Shown here piece by piece: positions 1 to 9,099 of a stretch of 64,000 bases of DNA. The position numbers were made by a program, and so were the translations under genes. The DNA comes from an uncultured bacterium (GTDB lineage Bacteria; Bacteroidota; Bacteroidia; Bacteroidales; Bacteroidaceae): assembly GCA_905215555.1 (NCBI GenBank), contig CAJMQU010000007.1, forward strand, positions 62,001-126,000. The letters run 5' to 3'. Position 1 is the first letter of the stretch, and each line of letters opens with the position of its first letter. Under the pieces are notes generated by a model. It was not told the DNA's origin. It searched no databases and saw only the letters and a program-made list of their open reading frames with translations.

Positions 1-85
1 GACAGTTCAATTGGGCTACCTGCCACCCCTCATTGATCAGCAATGGAGAATATCCGCTCTCCGTATATACATATTTCTCAATCAT
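1..85 (-). CDS. Partial gene, 5' end only; function not recognised
   Basis: An open frame starts at 85 and runs off the left edge of the window, so only the first 28 codons are visible (MIEKYVYTESGYSPLLINEG and onwards). The start codon overlaps the stop of the upstream methyltransferase gene as ATGA, which implies translational coupling in the corrinoid methyltransferase operon. The fragment is too short to assign a family. The opening resembles small cupin-like proteins, but that is only an impression. Confidence 0.6.
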   Translation of the reverse strand, partial: MIEKYVYTESGYSPLLINEGWQVAQLNC

Positions 86-1092
86 TTTGCTTTTGAATTA
101 TAGTCCAATAAAGCTTGATAAAAAGCATCTATATTCTCAAAAGGAACTCCGGGAGGCGTGTCGCATCCGGAAGACAAAACAAAGTTCGAAAAGGACGACG
201 TCTTGTCCAACAGCTCCATCGTAGTATTGTACACCTCTTGCGCGCTGCTCATTTTGAATACTGCAACCGGATCGATGTTACCCATCACCAGTGCATTTTC
301 AGGACATGCTTCCAAAGCGGAGAGCATGTCTATTGCATTACCGAAATGATAACCGGCAGCACCGGTTGCCACCATAGCCGCAGTACATTGGCCTGTATTG
401 CCGCAGTTATGAAGGAACACAGAGAAGTTATCATCCTGAACGGCATCTATCACCCGTTTCACATAGACGGATGAAAACTCCTGGCAACAGTCGTTAGACA
501 ACAATCCCGCCGCAGGTTCCGCCATCAAGACCGCATTCGCACCGGCATCCTTTATAGTCTGGCAATATTGGATAAGGAAGTCCGTACATTTATCCAGCAA
601 CAGTTTCACGCAATCCGCATCAATAAACATCTCCATCATGATTTCAGACATGCCGAACAGTCTGCCCGCCAAAGAGTAAGGACCGCAACATCCGGCAATC
701 ACAGGCTTTTCCGCGATTTCAGCCATCAATGCGTTCACTTTCAAATACTCAGAAACACGGCCGCTATTCAATGACGGAACCTGCAAAGCCTTCACTGATT
801 CGGCATCAGAAACGATACGCCCTACCACACTGGGCACTTCATTTTCTGAAAAATAAATTTCAGCGCCAAATGCTTCAGCTTCTACTGTCAAATCCATGAT
901 GGCGCACGTAGCAGCCGAAGGATATTTCACTGCCAGGTTCTTAATTGCCTGAAAATGAGTATCAGACTGGGTTACCGCATCATTGACTGATTTGCCTATC
1001 AACTCGATACCGGGATGCGTCATAACAGGAATCGCAACCCTTTTACCTGATTCAATCAGAGATTGAATCCATTCGTTCATATTTATTTTCAT
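82..1092 (-). CDS. Uroporphyrinogen decarboxylase-fold corrinoid methyltransferase (MtaA/CmuA-like)
   Basis: A 336-residue protein of the UroD superfamily, in the branch that moves methyl groups between a corrinoid protein and a thiol or other acceptor. The zinc-site pattern of MtaA/MtbA-type enzymes is visible: His228-x-Cys230 (HNCGNTG) and Cys310 (SSGCDTPPG), with the conserved MGNIDP segment near 270. No signal peptide, so cytoplasmic. It lies 4 bases after the corrinoid-protein gene and overlaps the next gene by ATGA, so all are one operon. The family is clear. Whether it takes the methyl from the substrate or passes it from the corrinoid to an acceptor cannot be decided, because a second UroD-family gene is present in the same operon. 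Confidence 0.87.
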   Translation of the reverse strand: MKINMNEWIQSLIESGKRVAIPVMTHPGIELIGKSVNDAVTQSDTHFQAIKNLAVKYPSAATCAIMDLTVEAEAFGAEIYFSENEVPSVVGRIVSDAESVKALQVPSLNSGRVSEYLKVNALMAEIAEKPVIAGCCGPYSLAGRLFGMSEIMMEMFIDADCVKLLLDKCTDFLIQYCQTIKDAGANAVLMAEPAAGLLSNDCCQEFSSVYVKRVIDAVQDDNFSVFLHNCGNTGQCTAAMVATGAAGYHFGNAIDMLSALEACPENALVMGNIDPVAVFKMSSAQEVYNTTMELLDKTSSFSNFVLSSGCDTPPGVPFENIDAFYQALLDYNSKAK

Positions 1093-1096
1093 GACA

Positions 1097-1732
1097 TCAA
1101 TTCCTTAAAAGTTCCTTTGCTTTCAATACAGCTGCATTGGCGTTACTGGTATAAGCATCAGCACCGATCTGTCTGGCAAAAGCTTCATTTACAGGAGCAC
1201 CTCCTACCATCACTTTAACGCAATCCCTCATTCCAGCCTGTTCCAAAGTATCAATCACGACTTTCATGTAATTCATGGTAGTAGTAAGCAGTGCAGACAA
1301 GCAAAGTATGTCAGCCTTTTCTTTCTTTACCGTCTCGACAAACTGTTCTGCCTTGACATTCACTCCCAAATTAACAACCTCGAATCCGCATCCTTCGAAC
1401 ATGGAACTTACCAGGTTCTTGCCTATATCATGCAAATCGCCAAATACGGTTCCGATAACGATTTTGCCTACTGTAGTTACCGAATTATCCTTCATATAAG
1501 GCTTCAGAAGATCCAAAGAGCCTTTCATGGCACGAGCAGCCATCAACAGTTCCGGCACATACGCCTTATTATTCTGGAAGCGGTCTCCAATTTCTTCCAT
1601 AGCTTTGATCATATAGTCGTTGATCACCATCTGGATATCGATCTTTTCTTCGATTATATCATGAGATACTTCTACTGCCGGTTCCAACTTTCCGGCAACA
1701 ATGGAATCAAATAATTTATTTAAATCTGCCAT
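1097..1732 (-). CDS. Corrinoid (B12)-binding methyltransferase protein, MtaC/MtbC-like
   Basis: A 211-residue cobalamin carrier. Residues 1-85 form the helical cap domain of the methionine-synthase type. Residues 88-211 are the Rossmann-like B12 domain with the base-off signature D99-L-H101-D-I-G104, in which His101 would be the lower cobalt ligand; the SALLTTTM and GGAPVN segments also fit the family. Such proteins carry the methyl group between two methyltransferases. It sits between two UroD-type methyltransferase genes, giving a three-component methyl-transfer set. The length and domain order are normal for the family. A gap of about 80 bases precedes it. The methyl donor cannot be told from sequence. 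Confidence 0.92.
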   Translation of the reverse strand: MADLNKLFDSIVAGKLEPAVEVSHDIIEEKIDIQMVINDYMIKAMEEIGDRFQNNKAYVPELLMAARAMKGSLDLLKPYMKDNSVTTVGKIVIGTVFGDLHDIGKNLVSSMFEGCGFEVVNLGVNVKAEQFVETVKKEKADILCLSALLTTTMNYMKVVIDTLEQAGMRDCVKVMVGGAPVNEAFARQIGADAYTSNANAAVLKAKELLRN

Positions 1733-1813
1733 AATTGTATATTCATTAATTCAGAGTCGGAAGCATCGTCTTCCTAATTCTCAGGTTATTAAAATAGATT
1801 ATATAGTTTATTA

Positions 1814-2881
1814 TCAGGATTGACGCAATTTCATTACTTCTTCATAAGAACCGTATTTGCGGGCTGCTTTAATAAACACCGTAAAGTTTTCGGAAGGCGT
1901 ATTACGTCCCATGGCACAACCGGAACTGATGATATGTCTTCTGCCCTTCGTTTTCATCAGCAGGTTCTTCACTGCCTCGTCAATATCTGCCGGAGTACCG
2001 AGAACCAGCGGGAAACTGGGGTCAATATTACCCATCAAGACAGTCTCCTCCGGCACTTTCGCACGAGCTGCTTCCATATCCAGCATCCAGTCCACTTCCA
2101 GAATCCGCGCTCCCGTCGTACCCATGTCTTCGATGATGCCATTCGTGTTTCCACAAATATGTACGGAGAAGGGAATGCCGTAATCCTGCACTTCCTTTGC
2201 CAGCCAGCGTTCCGGTTCCAAGGCAAACTCACGGTACATCTCCGGAGAAATCAGGTTAGGACCGGCAAAAGCGTCACCGATTGAAGTGGCATGCGCACCG
2301 GCATCTTTCTGTGCCTTGGCAAATACCGAACTGATCTTAGCACAATAATCCAGTACATCCATGATCAGTTTCTTATCTTCGGTGAGCAAATCCATCATGA
2401 ACTGCGTGGTACCTCTCAGCAAGCAAGCGATACTGAACGGTCCCTGGTCTGCCCGCCCCATGATAAAGACATCCTTACCGATCTTCTCTTTCAACACACG
2501 GGTTGCCTCCAACCATTCGTTCATGCGTCCCGAACTTAACGGATCGGGGATAGGCATATCGTATACATCGCGAAGGTCTTGCAAAACAGGAGACGCTTCG
2601 TCAACGATAGCCGGTTCGTCTTCGCGGAAGATTACTTTGGCTCCTACGGCTTCCGCAATGGTCGCATCATCAAAATCGATCACACAACCGTCATAACCAT
2701 ATTTATCTTGTGAAACTAAATGACATTCAGCCATCAGTTTTCCATTTCTGTTCACTTCCCCTATTTTTTTGCCTGCCGTTTCAACGGCCAGCATGAAACA
2801 TTGGGGTATAATAGGCAAAAAATCCGGTGTTTCGCCGTTCAGTACGGCCATACAGCGTTCTAACGAAGTCATTGTTTTCAT
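1814..2881 (-). CDS. Uroporphyrinogen decarboxylase-fold methyltransferase, second copy
   Basis: A 355-residue UroD-superfamily protein, only distantly similar to the 336-residue neighbour but with the same zinc-ligand layout: His241-x-Cys243 (HICGNTNG) and Cys322 (SSGCAMGR), plus MGNIDPSFPL. It starts 2 bases after the stop of the MFS permease gene and precedes the corrinoid-protein gene. A likely division of labour is that one UroD-type protein demethylates the substrate (as CmuA-type enzymes do) and the other passes the methyl group on. No MtaB- or MttB-type substrate methyltransferase is seen in the window. Which protein does which step is inference. Confidence 0.85.
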   Translation of the reverse strand: MKTMTSLERCMAVLNGETPDFLPIIPQCFMLAVETAGKKIGEVNRNGKLMAECHLVSQDKYGYDGCVIDFDDATIAEAVGAKVIFREDEPAIVDEASPVLQDLRDVYDMPIPDPLSSGRMNEWLEATRVLKEKIGKDVFIMGRADQGPFSIACLLRGTTQFMMDLLTEDKKLIMDVLDYCAKISSVFAKAQKDAGAHATSIGDAFAGPNLISPEMYREFALEPERWLAKEVQDYGIPFSVHICGNTNGIIEDMGTTGARILEVDWMLDMEAARAKVPEETVLMGNIDPSFPLVLGTPADIDEAVKNLLMKTKGRRHIISSGCAMGRNTPSENFTVFIKAARKYGSYEEVMKLRQS

Positions 2882-2883
2882 AT

Positions 2884-4047
2884 TTATTTATCTGATTTTA
2901 AGCAAAAAGAGGCGATATATATACATATTAGAATAAGCAAAGGAACAGACAGGCTCAATTGCTGAGTACCCAAGTCTGAGATGATTCCCATCACAGGAGG
3001 TATCAAGGCACCTCCGGCAACTCCCATGATCATCAAGGCTGAAATGACATTCGCTTTTTCCGGCAAATACTGGATTGCTTCAGAAAACACGATAGGGAAT
3101 ATATTGGCACAACAAAAACCGATGAAAAACAGGGAGACAAGCAGCAAGGGGAAAGAGGAGATGAAGGTGAATATAAGGAAAAAGAGAATGGCGATGACCA
3201 TATTCACATTCAAGTATTTTTTAGGAGAAATGCGGACCAGCACTATAGAACCGATAAAGGTTCCCAAAGTACGGGCCAGAAAATAGAGGCTACAACCTAA
3301 ACTACCCTTTTCGATGGGAAGGTCGCATACTTCTTTCAAGTATTTAGGCACAACAGTCATCAACCCTATTTCAAAACCTACACTCAGTAATATCATCAGG
3401 AAACACATCAACAGATACGGTTTGGCAAACAAACGCAGAATGTCTTTCAGCGGAACACGTTCGTCATCATTCCGGCTTGAATCGGAAGAGATGTGCGTCC
3501 GCGTCATCCATATCCATGATACAAGCGTGATGGAACCGTAAAGTGGAAAAATCAATTGCCAGTTTCCCCAATACCCCACGAAAAGGCTCGTCAATATCGG
3601 TCCTAAGGTAGAGGAGATGGCTTTAACAAACTGACCTAAAGTCAGCATTCCGGTAATCCGTTCTTTGGCAACCACATCCGTAACCAAAGGATTAAGGGAA
3701 ACCTGCAAGATGGTATTGCCAATACCCAACAGGCAGAAGGAAAATAGAACGCTTCCAAAAGAATAAGTGATAAACGGAATAAGCATTCCGACGGAAGTAA
3801 TCAGCGCACTGAGTTGTACAGTACGCTTGCGGCCAATCTTATCCATCAGCAAACCGGAAGGCAAGGAGATGACGGCAAACCACAAGAATACAATCATCGG
3901 CAGAAGATTGGCTATTTTATCATTCAAGGTAAAGTCTTGCTTGACATAGCTGGTAGCAATTCCTACTACATCGACAAAACCCATAACAAAGAAGCAAAAC
4001 AGCAGGGGAGCAAACAAACGAAAAGACACCGTAGATTTCATAAGCAA
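2884..4047 (-). CDS. MFS permease, probably sugar/small organic substrate
   Basis: A 387-residue integral membrane protein with about twelve hydrophobic segments. The MFS loop 2-3 signature is seen as SGLLMDKIGRKRT near residue 65. The start could be Met1 or Met3 (MKSTVSF). It is the first gene of the operon that continues with the methyltransferase and corrinoid-protein genes, so it may import the methylated substrate of that pathway. This is inference from position only. No TAnnTTTG promoter was found in the 140 bases upstream, which contain the strong hairpin at 4115-4146. Confidence 0.87.
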   Translation of the reverse strand: MLMKSTVSFRLFAPLLFCFFVMGFVDVVGIATSYVKQDFTLNDKIANLLPMIVFLWFAVISLPSGLLMDKIGRKRTVQLSALITSVGMLIPFITYSFGSVLFSFCLLGIGNTILQVSLNPLVTDVVAKERITGMLTLGQFVKAISSTLGPILTSLFVGYWGNWQLIFPLYGSITLVSWIWMTRTHISSDSSRNDDERVPLKDILRLFAKPYLLMCFLMILLSVGFEIGLMTVVPKYLKEVCDLPIEKGSLGCSLYFLARTLGTFIGSIVLVRISPKKYLNVNMVIAILFFLIFTFISSFPLLLVSLFFIGFCCANIFPIVFSEAIQYLPEKANVISALMIMGVAGGALIPPVMGIISDLGTQQLSLSVPLLILICIYIASFCLKSDK

Positions 4048-4114
4048 TATTTTTTACACTAATTCAGTAGAATTACCCGTGTTATAGCCTTTTAGTATTT
4101 ATAATGAGCTCCCG

Positions 4115-4146
4115 AGGTGCTTCGGGAAATATATCCCGAAGCACCT
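4115..4146. terminator. Strong 13-bp hairpin between PUL-A and the MFS operon
   Basis: A perfect inverted repeat: AGGTGCTTCGGGA (4115-4127), a 6-base loop, and its complement at 4134-4146. It lies about 45 bases past the stop of the last PUL-A gene. No T-run follows on either strand, so it is more likely an mRNA 3'-end stabiliser or a leaky terminator than a canonical intrinsic terminator. Confidence 0.6.
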
Positions 4147-4189
4147 TAAAGAACTCTATGTAAACTTATACTTTTAGTGAAAACCTATA

Positions 4190-5368
4190 TCAGAAAGGAC
4201 ACTTGATGTTTTCTCTCCAAGTATATCCATTCTTCGGGAAAGCATCAAAACCATTACCGGTTACATCCAGGAAGCGACCATCATCCTGGGGTTCATTAAA
4301 GACCCAGCAAGCCAACAAACCTTCCGTTGTCGGATCGACATAGCACATATTATCTTGGATATCATTGGCCGTCAATGCCTTATTCCAGAAGCGAGCTTCA
4401 CTGACGGCACCTATCAAGCCGCGACCATGACAAGACTGTCCGATCCAGAAACCATCAAAGTAATCATCGTTCAGATTGAGCGTACCTCCAGGAATACTAA
4501 ACTTGGCATCCAATTCTCCATTAACGTAAATAGCGGCTGAAGAACCATCGAATACACAAGCAAAATGATACCAACGGCCAGTTTCGAATTTTCTCTCACT
4601 CTTCACAAACGATTTTGCTCCAGAAGTAACGATAGGACCAATCTCCAACGTGTTGGGAACTTCATTCACCTTACTGAAACGAAGCAAGAAATTCTCTTCA
4701 ACCCCCATCAAAGTAGACAGCGTCCAGAAGTCTGACTGCCAACGATCGATACACACTTTTATTTCCATACTGGCTGCTCCCAAAGCACCCACTCTTAAAT
4801 CGGTCATAAATTGCGGTACATGGAAAGCTCCATTACCATTCAGTACCACAGCCTTTCCTACCAAAACACGGTTCAACACCACATACATAACCCGTGAGGA
4901 TTCCAATATGGACATATCTCCATCCGTACCGGTGATGACAATAGGAACACAATAGTTCAATCCTTTATCCATAGCATCTACAGACTTCACGGAAAATTTC
5001 ACTGCCTCAGAAATGTAATTACCTGTTTTAATCACAGTTTCCCCGGTTGACAAGCCCATACATTCAGCTGGCGGCAGCACATAACTTTTCCCTGTCTCCT
5101 TGTTATAAACATCCAAATCAGCCTGGGTACCAATAGTCAATGTAATCTTAGTATCCTTTTCCACCTTATCGGTTGCAGTAACAGTTACTCCCATATCAGT
5201 TGCACCTTCCACTGTAAGGGAAACTTTCGCAGAGTTTTCAGTTCCTGTAAAAAGAATGACATCCTGAAATTCAGCAGCTTCCTGACAGGCTGCTAAAACC
5301 ATTAAAGCCAAACCATAGAATGTATTTTTTAATATTTTCTTCATACTACTATCATTTAAATTATTCAT
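4190..5368 (-). CDS. DUF1735 and LamG-domain surface lipoprotein (PUL-A)
   Basis: A 392-residue secreted protein. The annotated start overlaps the upstream stop as ATGA, but the second Met (MKKILKNTFYG, start at 5344) gives a more typical signal peptide with lipobox VLAAC. The DUF1735-like beta-sandwich spans roughly residues 45-175; the C-terminal half (about 180-390) is a LamG/concanavalin-A-like domain (GRWYHFACVFDGS, FWIGQSCHGRG, SEARFWNKALTANDI). It is the last gene of the PUL-A operon and a paralogue of the LamG lipoprotein at 39773-40918 in PUL-B. The likely role is glycan binding at the cell surface; no catalytic motif is seen. Confidence 0.85.
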   Translation of the reverse strand: MNNLNDSSMKKILKNTFYGLALMVLAACQEAAEFQDVILFTGTENSAKVSLTVEGATDMGVTVTATDKVEKDTKITLTIGTQADLDVYNKETGKSYVLPPAECMGLSTGETVIKTGNYISEAVKFSVKSVDAMDKGLNYCVPIVITGTDGDMSILESSRVMYVVLNRVLVGKAVVLNGNGAFHVPQFMTDLRVGALGAASMEIKVCIDRWQSDFWTLSTLMGVEENFLLRFSKVNEVPNTLEIGPIVTSGAKSFVKSERKFETGRWYHFACVFDGSSAAIYVNGELDAKFSIPGGTLNLNDDYFDGFWIGQSCHGRGLIGAVSEARFWNKALTANDIQDNMCYVDPTTEGLLACWVFNEPQDDGRFLDVTGNGFDAFPKNGYTWRENIKCPF

Positions 5369-6405
5369 TCAATAATATACGCATTAATCTCTGCCAGACA
5401 TGTGTAATGAGAGGTATAAAAACTCCCCCAATATTCCTGCCCGGCCTTGTTGATTGTCAAACGGAAATAACGGGCATCTTTCAGTTCCTCAAAGAACTTC
5501 TTACATTCAGCATTGCCGCCAAAAACCAGCTCATCTTGCCCGTAACGCCCAACTTCATTCCAAACAGAATTGTCGGTACTAATTTCAACAACCAATTCCG
5601 CAGGACAACCGGCTCCACTGCTTCTTGTCACATATTGGAAACCTGCCATACGTTTCACCTCACCCATATCTATTGTAATATAATGAGGAGGATTAGGAGC
5701 ATGGTTGGACCACTCCGTATGCCAGATGGAACCGTTATTACCATCAAGTACATTCGATGCCGGAGAATTTTCACCTGTTACTTCCTGTGATGAGAAATCC
5801 ACAACTTCCCAGTTAGTACGATCTGCCTTAGGCAAGCCATAAGGATCGTCCACAACCGCTACATGCAGATAAATCACACTCCAGTCAGAACTTACTTTCA
5901 TCTTACCTGTAACATTCATCAATTTTATAGGAACAAGATAGTCACCTATTTCCAAAGAATTAGCTTTTGCAGGATCCACAGTTATTTCAAGTTCTTTTTC
6001 CGAGCACATCTGTCCGGATTCAATCACTAAATTCTGACCGTTTAAAGCAAACATGCTTGCATCCAAAGTTTTACACTCAGTTGCATTCTTGGCATTGTAT
6101 GCATCTATCAACGAATTATCAATTCCTAAAGTAACACTGGTCTCGCTTTTAACAGGAACCGTAGAACGTACCGGAAAAGATACAGAGCCTCCTCCAAAAG
6201 TGCCGAACAACGTTTTAGCAACTTTTATATCAAGCACATTGACAATACTGTTAACCATGTTCGATGATTGCGCTTTCACATACACCTTCCCTGTATCGCC
6301 TGGGAAATCATAAGATTCATCATCCAAACAAGATGAGAAAGATATGGCACATAACACCAAGAACAATCCTATGGATGTAAATTTATGTAAAAAAATATTC
6401 TTCAT
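5365..6405 (-). CDS. DUF1735 and F5/8-type C (discoidin) domain lipoprotein (PUL-A)
   Basis: A 346-residue lipoprotein with lipobox Cys26 (AISFSSC). A DUF1735-like domain covers about residues 40-190. A discoidin (F5/8 type C, CBM32-like) domain covers about 205-345, recognised by ASNVLDGNNGSIWHT, HYITIDMGEVKRMAGF and ARYFRLTI. Discoidin domains commonly bind galactose, GlcNAc or GalNAc residues, which fits an N-glycan or mucin-type target. It lies between the GH18 gene and the LamG gene in the operon. PUL-B has no equivalent, so it may be what gives PUL-A a different glycan preference. Function is inferred. Confidence 0.85.
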   Translation of the reverse strand: MKNIFLHKFTSIGLFLVLCAISFSSCLDDESYDFPGDTGKVYVKAQSSNMVNSIVNVLDIKVAKTLFGTFGGGSVSFPVRSTVPVKSETSVTLGIDNSLIDAYNAKNATECKTLDASMFALNGQNLVIESGQMCSEKELEITVDPAKANSLEIGDYLVPIKLMNVTGKMKVSSDWSVIYLHVAVVDDPYGLPKADRTNWEVVDFSSQEVTGENSPASNVLDGNNGSIWHTEWSNHAPNPPHYITIDMGEVKRMAGFQYVTRSSGAGCPAELVVEISTDNSVWNEVGRYGQDELVFGGNAECKKFFEELKDARYFRLTINKAGQEYWGSFYTSHYTCLAEINAYIIE

Positions 6406-6426
6406 AATATCTTATTTATACTGTTT

Positions 6427-7434
6427 TTATCTAATAGCCGGATTCTGAATCTGAATACCCTTTCTGAAATATTTATAAGGAGGATTACTGTTGTAATCAC
6501 GCTGGCTATAGAAAGCACCAAATCCACCTTTTTTTCCTTGAGTGGGATTCCAACGAGCCATACCTTCCAAAGAGGTCAATCTTTCTCCTGTTTCCGTATA
6601 TTGGTTACCATCCGCTTCAGTAAAATCTACACCACCGGTAGCATAATAGTCTCCTATATTTTCAGTCACAATAAAACGCTCAGGACCTATTTTTTCTGCA
6701 ATTTCATCATAACGGTTTTGTAAATCTCCCGCGCCCCAGCTTTGATAAGCTTGTGATACAAAATAAGTTATATATTCGTAACCATCATCGAAAGGCCAAC
6801 CGTCAACTATCAATATTTTTTCAGGATCTTTACCTTTTGGACCGATATGTTCTCCTAAATACTTGACGAGATTAGAAAAATTCTCACCATACATCCAGTC
6901 ACCGTGGATCTCATGGTCCAAGTCCAAACCATCCAAATCGTTGTCATAAACAGTCCTTAGCAAAGAATCTCCAAAAGCTTTAATTAGCGTCAATGAATCT
7001 TCCTTCGTTTCTGCCGGTAAATATTTTTCCAGCCATTTATTAGATCCAATACTAGGGAACAAAGGACGGACAAGTTTTACCCCTTTTACCTTCTGGATAA
7101 ACCTCATCTCTTCGTAAGTTTTAGGAGCGTAGAATGTATTCGGCTTTCCTTCTACATCGGAAGGAATACCTCCCCACAAACTACAAATGTCCAAGCTATC
7201 GGGCAATCCAAGGAAACGATGTCCTAATGTATGCGGAGAAGTATAATCGGCAAACCACATAAAAGAAATCTGATGATCGGTAGCTTTGAAATCTCTCAGA
7301 TTCTTATAATACAATTCACTATATGTATTCGGTTTCTGAATCTCAAGATTCTCTACGTCAGTATTACATGCTACCATCGCTCCTGCAAAAGCAGCAACAA
7401 CGGATAATTTGATATATACAGATTTAAAGTTCAT
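6427..7434 (-). CDS. GH18 endo-beta-N-acetylglucosaminidase-like lipoprotein (PUL-A)
   Basis: A 335-residue lipoprotein (lipobox VAC, Cys23) with a GH18 TIM-barrel domain. The catalytic DGxDxDxE motif is intact as D168-G-L-D171-L-D173-H-E175, so Glu175 is the expected acid and Asp173 assists the substrate-assisted mechanism. Family members of this type cleave the chitobiose core of N-glycans. The N-terminal third (DVENLEIQKPNTYSELYYKN, LPDSLDI) is clearly homologous to the catalytically dead protein at 40931-41953 in PUL-B, which occupies the same operon position just after SusD. It is the only glycosidase in PUL-A. Surface location is inferred. Confidence 0.88.
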   Translation of the reverse strand: MNFKSVYIKLSVVAAFAGAMVACNTDVENLEIQKPNTYSELYYKNLRDFKATDHQISFMWFADYTSPHTLGHRFLGLPDSLDICSLWGGIPSDVEGKPNTFYAPKTYEEMRFIQKVKGVKLVRPLFPSIGSNKWLEKYLPAETKEDSLTLIKAFGDSLLRTVYDNDLDGLDLDHEIHGDWMYGENFSNLVKYLGEHIGPKGKDPEKILIVDGWPFDDGYEYITYFVSQAYQSWGAGDLQNRYDEIAEKIGPERFIVTENIGDYYATGGVDFTEADGNQYTETGERLTSLEGMARWNPTQGKKGGFGAFYSQRDYNSNPPYKYFRKGIQIQNPAIR

Positions 7435-7457
7435 AAATTTGTCATTTAATACATTAA

Positions 7458-9074
7458 TTAATTATTCTTTTTATCCCACCATAAGGAAGTACCTCCGGTA
7501 TCTTCGCCTCCCAACAGGGTTATAGCTTGAAGCACATTTGCATTGTTGTCTCTGTATTCAGTAGAGGGGAACGGAATACGACGTACTTGCTTTTCAGTGC
7601 TTATCTTTCCATCGCTCTTATTGATAGCTACCGGGAAGACCCTCGGATAACCTGTTCTACGGAATTCAGCCCAAGCTTCCTCGCCGTCCGGATAAATAGC
7701 CAAGTATTTTTGCGTAATGATACGCTCCAATTTTTTCTCGAAACCGGTTTCCTCGTCCCACTTGATCGTAATGTCAGAACTTGCCGAAAGGTTATTTCCC
7801 GGTGTAGCCGGATCGGAATAATTAGCGGGAACACTGGTATCATCACCCAAATAAGCCTCCGCACCGGATACGCCGGAAACTTCAAACGAAGTGCGTACAC
7901 CCGATTCGTACAGACTTTGTGCAGCGCCGTTCATGTTCCATCCTCTGATGGTACCTTCCGCACGGAGAAAATACATTTCGGACGGATTCATCCATACCAG
8001 TTCATCCGTGGCACTTACGTTCAAATCGGAGAACAGACCGGATGAAGAATAGGCTTCACGCACTATGTTGATACCTGTACGTATGCCTGTATATTCACCG
8101 CTCTGGTTCTTCTGGAAATAAGCACTCATACGAGGATCGTTATATCCATTCATATAAGAATCCATCACCGCACCCATTCGTGCATCAAAGAACTCACCTA
8201 TACTAATGATGAAAAGCGGATGACGATAAACGAAATCAGCAGTATGCTGCAATTTGGCTATCTCCGAAGCTTTCTCCATCACACCCACAGGATGGGCAAC
8301 CGCCTCTTCTGCCATCTGCTTTGCTTTGGCTTCGTTGGCATATACAATACGCATGGCCAGACGCAACTTCAGTGAATTGGCAAAACGAATCCAGCTTTCT
8401 ACATTTCCATTGTAAACGAAATCGTATTTCTCCATCACCTTGACGGACGAATCTTTCTGATATAAGTCGTTGAGTACGTCTATGGCCTCATTCAGTTCAT
8501 CGAAGAATGAATTGTAGATCACCTCCTGGCTGTCATACGGATTGTAGACTTCGCCGTTGCCGAATTTGGTATAGGGAAGCGGACCGTACATATCCGTAGT
8601 TCTTGACATGGCAAGCACCTTGACAATGGTAGCCAAAGCTGCAATCTGAGGTTGCTGTTGCTCTTCCGCCTTTTTCGTCATCTTATCCCAAGCAGACATG
8701 ATACCCACAAAAGCGCGTTCGAAAGCTGCATCCCTCCATTCAATGTCCATCTTGTAAGTCAAGTAGTTGGCTTGTCCGTACCACGTGCCGCATGCACCGG
8801 TATAACCAGCGAAAGAAGCACCAGCCAGATTATCAATCACCTGATAGACAGAACCTCCGATACCCGTACCGTCCGGATTCATCTGTTCAAGCACAAATAC
8901 GTTTTTCTGCATCTGAACAAAGAATGAACCCGTATCCAGGTTGTCCCTGCTCAACATATCATCGGTGGCCTCATGCTGGTTTGTATTCCACTCTTCAAAG
9001 TTACCCATACATCCCGCCAAGGTCAATAAGCCACTTACACAGCCTATCAAAAACTTATTATAAAAATGTTTCAT
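7458..9074 (-). CDS. SusD/RagB-like outer-membrane lipoprotein (PUL-A)
   Basis: A 538-residue surface glycan-binding lipoprotein. The signal peptide ends at lipobox LTLAGC (Cys22). It belongs to the SusD-like group with NTNQHEATDDM near residue 30, tetratricopeptide-like helices in the first half, SFFDELNEAIDVL and the closing segment RIITQKYLAIYPDGEEAWAE. It forms the lid of the SusC transporter. It follows SusC by 25 bases and is paralogous to the SusD at 41970-43601. The substrate cannot be read from sequence, but the neighbouring GH18 suggests N-glycans. Confidence 0.94.
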   Translation of the reverse strand: MKHFYNKFLIGCVSGLLTLAGCMGNFEEWNTNQHEATDDMLSRDNLDTGSFFVQMQKNVFVLEQMNPDGTGIGGSVYQVIDNLAGASFAGYTGACGTWYGQANYLTYKMDIEWRDAAFERAFVGIMSAWDKMTKKAEEQQQPQIAALATIVKVLAMSRTTDMYGPLPYTKFGNGEVYNPYDSQEVIYNSFFDELNEAIDVLNDLYQKDSSVKVMEKYDFVYNGNVESWIRFANSLKLRLAMRIVYANEAKAKQMAEEAVAHPVGVMEKASEIAKLQHTADFVYRHPLFIISIGEFFDARMGAVMDSYMNGYNDPRMSAYFQKNQSGEYTGIRTGINIVREAYSSSGLFSDLNVSATDELVWMNPSEMYFLRAEGTIRGWNMNGAAQSLYESGVRTSFEVSGVSGAEAYLGDDTSVPANYSDPATPGNNLSASSDITIKWDEETGFEKKLERIITQKYLAIYPDGEEAWAEFRRTGYPRVFPVAINKSDGKISTEKQVRRIPFPSTEYRDNNANVLQAITLLGGEDTGGTSLWWDKKNN

Positions 9075-9099
9075 TACTATCTGAATTTAATCGTTAACA

